Assembly: GCA_014802705.1 (NCBI GenBank)
Contig: JAAVBR010000020.1
Location: 1 to 18,893 of the forward strand
DNA: 18,893 bases
Direction: 5' to 3'
Origin: a bacterium
GTDB lineage: Bacteria > Pseudomonadota > Alphaproteobacteria > Rs-D84
Shown: one piece after another, positions 1-5,936 of the stretch
Layout: each line of letters starts with the position of its first letter
Position numbering within the stretch: the stretch's first letter is position 1
Translations under genes and position numbers: made by a program
Notes under the pieces: model-generated
What the model was told of the DNA's origin: nothing
The model's input: the letters and a program-made list of their open reading frames with translations, nothing else
The model's database searches: none

Positions 1-50
1 CTTTGAAAAACAATTATCAATTGTTTTTCAAATTCAGTGCCGGGATGACG
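1..50. repeat. 50-bp palindromic repeat, copy 1
   Basis: These 50 bases are identical to 10409-10458. The core is a perfect inverted repeat with 14-base arms (2-15 and 19-32) around a 3-base loop, followed by a GC-rich tail ending GGGATGACG. The AT-rich arms and GC-rich tail resemble small palindromic interspersed repeats. The copy may begin to the left of the window. Confidence 0.85.
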
Positions 51-66
51 ACAAGTGTGAGGGTTG

Positions 67-125
67 GTTCCCCTCTGGCAAGAGGGGTGGCCTACGAAGC
101 CTTGGCGAAGTAGGGCGGGGTGGTC
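67..125 (+). repeat. CCCCTC/GAGGGG hairpin repeat, copy 1
   Basis: A short interspersed element that starts with a CCCCTCT...AGAGGGG hairpin and ends in GGGCGGGGTGGTC. Bases 67-92 are present as an exact inverted copy at 10194-10219. Shorter or diverged relatives lie at 17780-17824 (inverted) and 18051-18091 (same orientation). The open frame across it looks repeat-derived and I do not regard it as a gene. Confidence 0.75.
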
Positions 126-169
126 TTTAGAATTTGTGTTCGCCTACGCTCACACTTTTATGACCTGGG

Positions 170-190
170 CCCCGTGGTCAAGCCACGGGG
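170..190. repeat. GC-rich hairpin in repeat-rich gap
   Basis: A perfect 8-bp inverted repeat, CCCCGTGG (170-177) and CCACGGGG (183-190), around a 5-base loop. It has no T-run, so it is not a terminator. It resembles the short palindromes scattered through the other gene gaps here. Bases 193-290 beyond it show only a degenerate CGAG/GCGA-rich pattern, with no supported gene. Confidence 0.5.
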
Positions 191-321
191 TGAATCCGAG
201 TATGCGAGAATTTATTCGAGCAAATACGAGGATACGCGCAGACGCATCGCGTCGAGCGACACTAGTTTTTAAGTTTCTAGAAAATAAAGAATAATACTGT
301 CATTCCGTGGCTTGTGTCGGG

Positions 322-355
322 CCCCGTGCGAACAGGGTTCGCGTGGGGGGTTTTT
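322..355 (+). terminator. Hairpin plus T-run, possible plus-strand terminator
   Basis: A 12-bp stem (322-333 with 337-348, including two G-T pairs) closes a 3-base loop and is followed by GG and five Ts (351-355). This is the form of a Rho-independent terminator on the plus strand. No plus-strand gene is visible in front of it, so it could end a transcript from left of the window or be a repeat fragment. Confidence 0.45.
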
Positions 356-376
356 ACCGGTGCACCGTCACAAAGG

Positions 377-402
377 AAAAAAATTCCCCGCCGGGGCGGG
401 GG
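377..402 (-). terminator. Terminator of the 5077-423 minus-strand operon
   Basis: Read on the minus strand, a CCCCGC/GCGGGG stem with a 4-base loop is followed by AA and seven Ts. It starts about 20 bases after the stop codon of the OmpA-domain gene, where an operon terminator is expected. Confidence 0.8.
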
Positions 403-422
403 CAAGATGACGCGATGTCAAT

Positions 423-2420
423 TTAGTGTGATGTTTGAGCAGGCGTGGTTTCTGGTGGAATAACCAGACAGCGACCTGAGAGTGGTATTGGATTCGTGAA
501 GTTCTGAAATCGATCTTTGATGTTCGATATTATCCCCTTTGTACTCTCCTCAGAATTTGTATAAACCAACACCCGATACGTGGGATCCCCGTTTGCATTT
601 GTGCCTTGTTCAATACCAACCCGATCGCGGTATGCGACTTGTAACGTCTTTACATTCTTGTCTGCCAGGCTCTTATCTTCATTTGAGGAAACTTGAACGG
701 CCCAAGTGCCAATCGCTGTTCCCTGTATGGCATTCCTAGACCTATGGAGGTCAGGCACACACTTACCTTCAGAAATATTGACGGTGACACGACGACAGTT
801 TTTATCTTCCCCTCTGGAGGTACATTGGTACTGTCCCCATCCATGCGTTGTGGTTCCGGTTATACCTTTGTCAAATAAATAATTTTGAACGGTTTGGGCC
901 CGCAACAGGGATAAACATTGATTATATTCATCATCCCCTGTGGGATCGGTATGACCGTCAATATCGATACAATATGTCTTGTCGGGATTTTCCCGTTTGA
1001 TCTCGGCCAGATCTTTGGCGAATTTATCCAGGGCCTCTTTCCCCTCCTTGGATAAATCAACACCATTTAAACCGAACAGGTTTCGTGCATTTAACGAAGA
1101 TGTTTTTCCGCTTGCGTCCACGGTTCTTTCCATAACAACAGCATTGCTATCTTGCGGGGGGGAATCCGGATTTAAACACTGATAATATATTGTTCCCGGA
1201 ATTTGGACGCGCCGTTTTGGGGCGGCACATTCGATACAGCCATTACTGTCGGGATCATACACGTAACCCTCTATACAAACACAATCTGGGGCCTCTGCGC
1301 CACTTTGGCGCATATCTATGTAAAAGGAAGGACATGAACGTTTGACATTGCTGGTTGGGGTATTATTGATAGATGTTTCCAAATTATACAGAGCCAGATC
1401 GTATTTATCGTTGATCTGACGGCTCGATTCTTTCGGGGCACGCGCGTTGATCAACGCGTTCCCCACAATACCACCCAACACACCTGCCGCCAGCAGGTTG
1501 CGACCCTTTTTCTCGCCGTCCGCCGCTTCTTTCTTCGCCGCTTCCCATGCTTGCGCGTCCGTCCCGTACGGATCCGTTAAGGCCGCCGCTAGGCTCGTAT
1601 ACGCTCGCGATGCTATCCCACTGCCCACGTCGTCGTACAGGCCGGTTTCTTCGGGTTTTAAAATGACTTCCGCCTCGAACCCGGCCGGCATGTTCAGGTT
1701 CGCCTTCATTTCCTTGATTTCATTGGCCAGGGATACATAGTCCGCCAACATATTGACCATTTCATCGCGGCCGGGTAATTCCACACTCATCGTCCCAAAC
1801 GGGGTCTGATTCCCGGTGCCATAGGTGCACCGGAACGTCGATAAATAGGTTTTCATCGCGTTTTCGGCGTTTTCCTGGGCATTTTGGCGGGCGGCGTTTT
1901 CGGCCATTTGTTGGGCCCCGGTGCCGGCGGTATAACTGGCGGCGGCGCCCAAGATCCGGTTGCCGGCGGAATTTTCCTTTTGACGCATATTTTCGGCATT
2001 TTGTTCCAGGGCGGCAATTCGTTCGGTTTCCTTGCGCTGTTCCGCCGCCCTGCGTGCATCCGCCGCATCATTTCTGGGGGTGAAAACACCGGTGTTGGAA
2101 AAGCCTGTTACCTCTTCCTGGGTTCCGATAGTGACAACAGTGCTCTGGCCCCGTGTATTGTTTTGCGGGGTGGTTTGGTCCAAGGCATTTTCAACGTTGG
2201 TCTGTTCTTTAATGGTATTATTGGTTTTGTTTTTCTCGTCCGAAATAACCGTATCGGTGACCTGACTTTGATTGGCCGCGGCGACACGTGCGTTAACAGC
2301 CTGAACCAAGGCATCAATTGCCGCCTGTTGGTCGGTGGCAGCCTCGATTTGGGCGAGGTCCACATCGGCCACGGCCAGGGCCGGATATAATACCATCAAA
2401 AGAATCAATAATCGCTTCAT
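423..2420 (-). CDS. Exported protein with OmpA-like and probable SPOR domains
   Basis: A 665-aa protein, probably periplasmic or outer-membrane associated and attached to peptidoglycan. Residues 1-18 are a signal peptide (MKRLLILLMVLYPALAVA). Residues 115-190 are Ala/Glu/Gln-rich and probably coiled. A short Gly/Ala-rich hydrophobic stretch lies at about 308-326. A cysteine cluster follows (C363, C380, C382, C395, C398, C415). Residues about 446-550 match the OmpA C-terminal family: GHTD at 489-492, the YNxxLSxxRAxxV pattern at 499-511, and NCRRVTV at 541-547. The Asp of GHTD and the Arg of LRAQ correspond to the residues that contact diaminopimelate in this family. Residues 571-640 look like a SPOR domain (WAVQVSS at 573, YRVLVY at 615). 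It is the last gene of the operon, 40 bases after its neighbour. Family assignment is firm for OmpA, probable for SPOR; the N-terminal two thirds are unrecognised. Confidence 0.85.
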   Translation of the reverse strand: MKRLLILLMVLYPALAVADVDLAQIEAATDQQAAIDALVQAVNARVAAANQSQVTDTVISDEKNKTNNTIKEQTNVENALDQTTPQNNTRGQSTVVTIGTQEEVTGFSNTGVFTPRNDAADARRAAEQRKETERIAALEQNAENMRQKENSAGNRILGAAASYTAGTGAQQMAENAARQNAQENAENAMKTYLSTFRCTYGTGNQTPFGTMSVELPGRDEMVNMLADYVSLANEIKEMKANLNMPAGFEAEVILKPEETGLYDDVGSGIASRAYTSLAAALTDPYGTDAQAWEAAKKEAADGEKKGRNLLAAGVLGGIVGNALINARAPKESSRQINDKYDLALYNLETSINNTPTSNVKRSCPSFYIDMRQSGAEAPDCVCIEGYVYDPDSNGCIECAAPKRRVQIPGTIYYQCLNPDSPPQDSNAVVMERTVDASGKTSSLNARNLFGLNGVDLSKEGKEALDKFAKDLAEIKRENPDKTYCIDIDGHTDPTGDDEYNQCLSLLRAQTVQNYLFDKGITGTTTHGWGQYQCTSRGEDKNCRRVTVNISEGKCVPDLHRSRNAIQGTAIGTWAVQVSSNEDKSLADKNVKTLQVAYRDRVGIEQGTNANGDPTYRVLVYTNSEESTKGIISNIKDRFQNFTNPIPLSGRCLVIPPETTPAQTSH

Positions 2421-2460
2421 GTTTCGTATCTTTTTCTATGCCACAGGGCAGGGCGCGTTA

Positions 2461-4203
2461 TTACTGTTGATCGCCATTGCTGCCTTGGCTTCCACCTGAC
2501 GGTTCACTACTTTTGGCACCGTCGTTATTCGTTGGCGTTTTTCCTTGCGCTTCCTTCAAGTCCTTCAGTTTTTGGTTCGCCTCTGCAGCCCTCTTTGCCG
2601 CTTCTTCACCCTTGGCGGTCTGCTTAGTATTATCTTTCCCATTACCCACAAATGCTTTCTTGACACTTTGGGCAGCACCCTTGAAAGCATCGCCTGTCTT
2701 GCGCGTCAGCTGTTTGGCGGTTTCGCCTGTTGCGCCAATAATACCCTTATTTTCAAGTGCGTCTCTTCTATTGGCTTTATCTGCCTCCTTCTGGGCGGCA
2801 TTGAGCAGCGCTTTATCTTTCTTTTCCTCGCACACTTTGTCACCTTCGGCGCATACGATATCTTCCGGATTTTCTTTTTCTTTCTTCTTTTCGTCTTTGG
2901 TTTTCTTGTCCTTTGTTGACGAATCTTTTTTACCGCTACCCCCCCCATTGGCCGAGGTTTTGCTCGAACTGGTGCCGTCGCCATAGGTTTTGTTGTAATC
3001 TTCCTTGGCCTTTTCGACGGCGTTCTCCGCCTTTTTGGTGTCGATGGCGCGGCTGATCTGGCCCGATGCCACCATGCCAGAGGCCAATCCAAAGCCCGCA
3101 CCCATGGTGCCGGCCATGACCGCTTCTTGCGTTTCGGTTTCGCGATAGGCGTTTTCTTTGAATGTCGTGATGTCAATGCCGAACCAGTCCTGGGTGCAAT
3201 TAAACGATCCACCGGCAAACAATTTCTTGGATGAATAGGGGTGTTCTTCGTTATTGGCAAACAAATTCACGGTATAGACGCACATCAACGTCCGCTGATC
3301 AAACAGGGCGCCCATATTTTTGCACGCCTGTTCCATATCATCACGCATCGCCATCAGGCGTTTTTCATCCGCGCGCACCTGACTTTCCGCATTGGCGCGC
3401 AGGGTGCCAAACACCTCCGACGCGCGGGCGTTCAGGCCGTTATCCGTCCGGATGCAATCCCGATATTTCTGGGTGCACTTGGCAATGGCCGCGTCGCCCG
3501 CCGCCTTGCCCCAGCATTTGCGGAACGTCGTATCGGTGCTGGCGGTTTCCGGGGCGCATTCAGACACCAGGCAACTGTTATAATTATTGCCGCAATCAAC
3601 GGTGGTCTGATAATTGGCCAGGGTCGCGTTCAGGTCGCGGTCGGCCTTGATCTCAACCGACAGGCGGGTAAATTCATTGGCCGTGCACGCGTCCGTCGCG
3701 CGGTAACAGGCGTCCATCTTCATCCCCCAATCGGTGTCCCCGTCGCCGGCGCATTTGCTGTAATCCGTGCCGCATTTTTCGGCCATACATTTGGTCAATG
3801 CCGCGTTACAGGCGTTGCCCGCGGATGCGCGGCGTTGGGTTGTGGCGGTGTTGTTGGCCTTGGCCTCGGCCGCGGTGATGGCGTCCATTTGGCGTTGGAA
3901 CAGGGCCGCGCGGGCCGCATCGTCCCCAGACGTGGCATTGGTGCCGTATGTGGTGGATTCTTCGAATTTTTCGGTTTTATTTTCAATCACGACAACCGGT
4001 TCCGACGGGATTTCGGGTTCGGTTTCCGCCGCCGCGGGCAGGGTACGGTTCACGGCACTGGCCGCGCGGGATGTCGGTGGCCGCGTGACACTGGTCCGCT
4101 GAACCACGGCGCCGTATGCCGGCGTCAACCCGCCCAGCACCATCGCGCCAATCAGGCCCCAGCCGATATAATTTCCCATAAAAGCCTTGTTCTGTCGTCT
4201 CAT
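2461..4203 (-). CDS. Cysteine-rich exported protein, unknown family
   Basis: A 580-aa protein I do not recognise. An N-terminal signal sequence or anchor is visible (hydrophobic 11-31, ending AYGA). Residues 130-340 hold 15 of 17 cysteines, with repeated C-x6-C spacing: 132/139, 144/151, 166/173, 204/211 and 243/250, with 451/458 further on. Two other neighbouring pairs are 14 apart (216/230, 294/308). The submodule C-x6-C-x4-C occurs twice (132-139-144 and 204-211-216). A Gly/Ala/Met-rich hydrophobic segment follows at about 360-383. The C-terminal 200 residues are Lys/Glu/Ser-rich and probably disordered or coiled. It starts 7 bases after the upstream gene. The Shine-Dalgarno site for the chosen ATG is weak; ATG at codon 9 (4179) has an AAGG upstream and is an alternative. 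The cysteines suggest a disulfide-bonded periplasmic or surface protein. Confidence 0.8.
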   Translation of the reverse strand: MRRQNKAFMGNYIGWGLIGAMVLGGLTPAYGAVVQRTSVTRPPTSRAASAVNRTLPAAAETEPEIPSEPVVVIENKTEKFEESTTYGTNATSGDDAARAALFQRQMDAITAAEAKANNTATTQRRASAGNACNAALTKCMAEKCGTDYSKCAGDGDTDWGMKMDACYRATDACTANEFTRLSVEIKADRDLNATLANYQTTVDCGNNYNSCLVSECAPETASTDTTFRKCWGKAAGDAAIAKCTQKYRDCIRTDNGLNARASEVFGTLRANAESQVRADEKRLMAMRDDMEQACKNMGALFDQRTLMCVYTVNLFANNEEHPYSSKKLFAGGSFNCTQDWFGIDITTFKENAYRETETQEAVMAGTMGAGFGLASGMVASGQISRAIDTKKAENAVEKAKEDYNKTYGDGTSSSKTSANGGGSGKKDSSTKDKKTKDEKKKEKENPEDIVCAEGDKVCEEKKDKALLNAAQKEADKANRRDALENKGIIGATGETAKQLTRKTGDAFKGAAQSVKKAFVGNGKDNTKQTAKGEEAAKRAAEANQKLKDLKEAQGKTPTNNDGAKSSEPSGGSQGSNGDQQ

Positions 4204-4210
4204 CTGTCTA

Positions 4211-5077
4211 TTATTTCTTTAACCGGTCACAGGCAATATCATAAAATTTACACAGCAATGTTGCCGCCGCCCGTTCGGATTCAAAACCCGCCGCGCATTT
4301 GTTGGGCATATTTTGGGCGCACCGTGCGGCAATGCACGATTCCCGGCCGGCGTTGTTGGTGCACATCTTTTGCGCGTCGGCCATTTTGTTGACACGGTTG
4401 GACTGATAGGCCACAATCGTATCGTCCAAGACCCGTTGCACGCTGGCGATGGCCTGATCGCGTTCTGTCAATATATCGCCGCGCACGACGGTCGCATATT
4501 CGGTGCACCCGGTGGCCGCCACACTGCACGCCGCAAAGGCCGCGTCAAAATCCGCATCTGTTTCGCACCCGGTCAAATCTGCGCCACAGCGTTCATCCCC
4601 CATCATGCACAACATAATTTCGTTGGAACAGGCATCCTGGCTCTTGGTTTGGTGATTCTGGGACAGTGTTTGGGTGATTTCCTCGCTCAATCCCGCGGCA
4701 TCGCAAGAGGTTTTAATCAACGGATCGTACATTTCCGTGACATCATCGGGGGTGCACCCGGCGACCTTTTTAATACATTCCGCCGTGGCCCAGATATACC
4801 GTTGGCCCGGATCGCTGGTCGGGGCGTTCTTTAATTCTTTGTCCGACAATGCCCCCTTGGCCCCGGTGGTGACGTTTTTCATTGTGGTGTTTTTGGGCAC
4901 GCCGCCGGCGGACGCGCGGCCACAGTATTGGCACCGGGCGGCCGGATTGGCCCCGATATTGATGGCGCACACAGAATCCAGACACCGCCGCAACGTCGTC
5001 TGGGAACAGGGTGTTGCCGCCCACGCGCCCACAGGCGCCCACAGGCCGATCAGCAAAAATAGTGTTGTTTTTTTCAT
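4211..5077 (-). CDS. Cysteine-rich secreted protein, first gene of operon
   Basis: A 288-aa protein of no family I recognise. The signal peptide is clear (MKKTTLFLLIGLWAPVGAWA, cleavage near residue 20). The mature chain has 20 cysteines and none lies in the signal peptide. Many are exactly seven apart: 101/108, 150/157/164/171, 184/191 and 276/283. It also carries C-[LI]-x3-C motifs (RCLDSVC at 31-37, SCIAARC at 247-253) like those of the next gene (KCMAEKC, SCLVSEC). The two are therefore likely related or partner proteins held by disulfides. The start is supported by an AAGAGAG ribosome site just upstream. It leads an operon with the next two genes (gaps of 7 and 40 bases). No catalytic motif is visible; a structural or secretion role is a guess. 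Confidence 0.82.
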   Translation of the reverse strand: MKKTTLFLLIGLWAPVGAWAATPCSQTTLRRCLDSVCAINIGANPAARCQYCGRASAGGVPKNTTMKNVTTGAKGALSDKELKNAPTSDPGQRYIWATAECIKKVAGCTPDDVTEMYDPLIKTSCDAAGLSEEITQTLSQNHQTKSQDACSNEIMLCMMGDERCGADLTGCETDADFDAAFAACSVAATGCTEYATVVRGDILTERDQAIASVQRVLDDTIVAYQSNRVNKMADAQKMCTNNAGRESCIAARCAQNMPNKCAAGFESERAAATLLCKFYDIACDRLKK

Positions 5078-5092
5078 TCTCTCTTACGCAAA

Positions 5093-5121
5093 ACTATATC
5101 AAAAAGGGCCCGGTGACGCAA
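5093..5121 (-). promoter_or_regulatory. Candidate proximal promoter of the cysteine-rich operon
   Basis: On the minus strand, TTGCGT (5116-5121) and TATAGT (5093-5098) are separated by 17 bases. The predicted start would give a very short leader of roughly 7-9 bases, just covering the ribosome site. Confidence 0.45.
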
Positions 5122-5125
5122 AGGA

Positions 5126-5154
5126 AAAATAAAACCTAAAAAATCATTTGACAA
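5126..5154 (-). promoter_or_regulatory. Candidate distal promoter of the cysteine-rich operon
   Basis: On the minus strand, TTGTCA (5149-5154) and TATTTT (5126-5131) are separated by 17 bases. Its -35 box overlaps the -35 box of the plus-strand promoter for the next gene. Confidence 0.4.
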
Positions 5155-5175
5155 AGTAAAATGTTTGTCTATAAT
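5148..5175 (+). promoter_or_regulatory. Strong sigma70-like promoter of the 199-aa protein gene
   Basis: Both boxes match consensus exactly: TTGACA (5148-5153) and TATAAT (5170-5175), 16 bases apart. The gene's start codon is at 5213, leaving a leader of about 30 bases that carries a GGGAGA ribosome site. Confidence 0.85.
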
Positions 5176-5212
5176 AAAAGCAAATTGTGACCAAAACCAA
5201 GGGAGACACACA

Positions 5213-5812
5213 ATGGCGAAATTTAACAAACAATGGTTTAACCAGATGCTGGCGCGCTGTGATCGGCGGACTGTGGCGCTGTGGCTGATGGTCGGTGCGG
5301 TGTGCTTGATGCTGGGCGTTACGGTGCGGCAATGCAGCGAAACAAATCGTGCCCGCAACGAACGTCGTGCGGAAACGTCCAAGAAAATCGCCCTGGAAAG
5401 CCAGGTGCGCGAATTGTCCCGCGAAAACGATGATTTGACAAAGGCAAATGTCGATTTGCAGGAATCGAATACCGCGCTGTATCAGAAAATTGACAGTTGT
5501 CAAAACAATGCCCCCGTTCCGGCGGTGACAGAACCGGCGGCGCCCAAGGCGAATGTGGTGCGCCCCCAGGAAAATCGTCCGGCCCTGACGAACAAACCGG
5601 CACGCCCGGTGGTTAAAAAAGTGGCCACCCCGGCGACCCAAGTTCCGGTCGACGCCCCGGCGGCGGGTCAAAGTGCGAACGTTATCTTTCAGGATAACGC
5701 CGTCAACAACGGGACGATCAACGTCAACAATGGCACGGTCAACAACTATAACGGTGCCGGCGTGATCCGCGTGCGCTTTAAACAGACGCGCGTGTACGAA
5801 AAAACACGCTAA
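5213..5812 (+). CDS. Single-pass membrane coiled-coil protein with Asn-rich C-terminus
   Basis: A 199-aa protein of unknown function. The chosen ATG has GGGAGA (5201-5206) 6 bases upstream. An upstream in-frame ATG at 5165 lies inside the promoter and is rejected. Residues 1-20 are short and basic, and 21-39 form one membrane helix. Residues 45-95 are charged with heptad-like hydrophobics (probable coiled coil). Residues 100-152 are a Pro/Ala/Val-rich spacer. Residues 156-183 are Asn-rich with two NNGT units, and the tail is basic. This fits an inner-membrane-anchored protein projecting into the periplasm, but the orientation is inferred. It has its own consensus promoter and terminator, so it is monocistronic. 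It is divergent from the cysteine-rich operon, which hints at co-regulation only. Confidence 0.8.
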   Translation: MAKFNKQWFNQMLARCDRRTVALWLMVGAVCLMLGVTVRQCSETNRARNERRAETSKKIALESQVRELSRENDDLTKANVDLQESNTALYQKIDSCQNNAPVPAVTEPAAPKANVVRPQENRPALTNKPARPVVKKVATPATQVPVDAPAAGQSANVIFQDNAVNNGTINVNNGTVNNYNGAGVIRVRFKQTRVYEKTR

Positions 5813-5840
5813 ATCGTGGTGCCTGTATATAAAGGTAAGG

Positions 5841-5866
5841 TCCGCCCCGTGGGGCGGATCTTTTTT
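5841..5866 (+). terminator. Terminator after the 199-aa protein gene
   Basis: An 8-bp stem, TCCGCCCC (5841-5848) with GGGGCGGA (5851-5858), is followed by a T-rich run to 5866. The loop as drawn is only two bases, so the last pair probably opens. Confidence 0.85.
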
Positions 5867-5936
5867 ATGTTGTTTTTATACTGGACACGCAAAAATATTT
5901 TATGCTAACATCCCCATGACGACAGAGAGAATTTGT

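Noticed and set aside
64..294. Open frame of 76 codons in the left gap
   Set aside because: It runs through the CCCCTC hairpin repeat and low-complexity sequence, has no ribosome site, and encodes nothing recognisable.
2939..2946. Run of eight Cs (G8 on the coding strand) inside the 580-aa cysteine-rich gene, a possible phase-variation tract
   Set aside because: Runs of six to eight Gs are common here because GGG is a frequent glycine codon (two G7 runs in bamA, for example). One G8 is weak evidence, though read-level length variation would revive it.
3241..4392. 383-codon frame on the plus strand opposite the cysteine-rich genes
   Set aside because: It is antisense to two genes with clear signal peptides and operon spacing. 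GC-rich third positions create such shadows, and the product is low-complexity.
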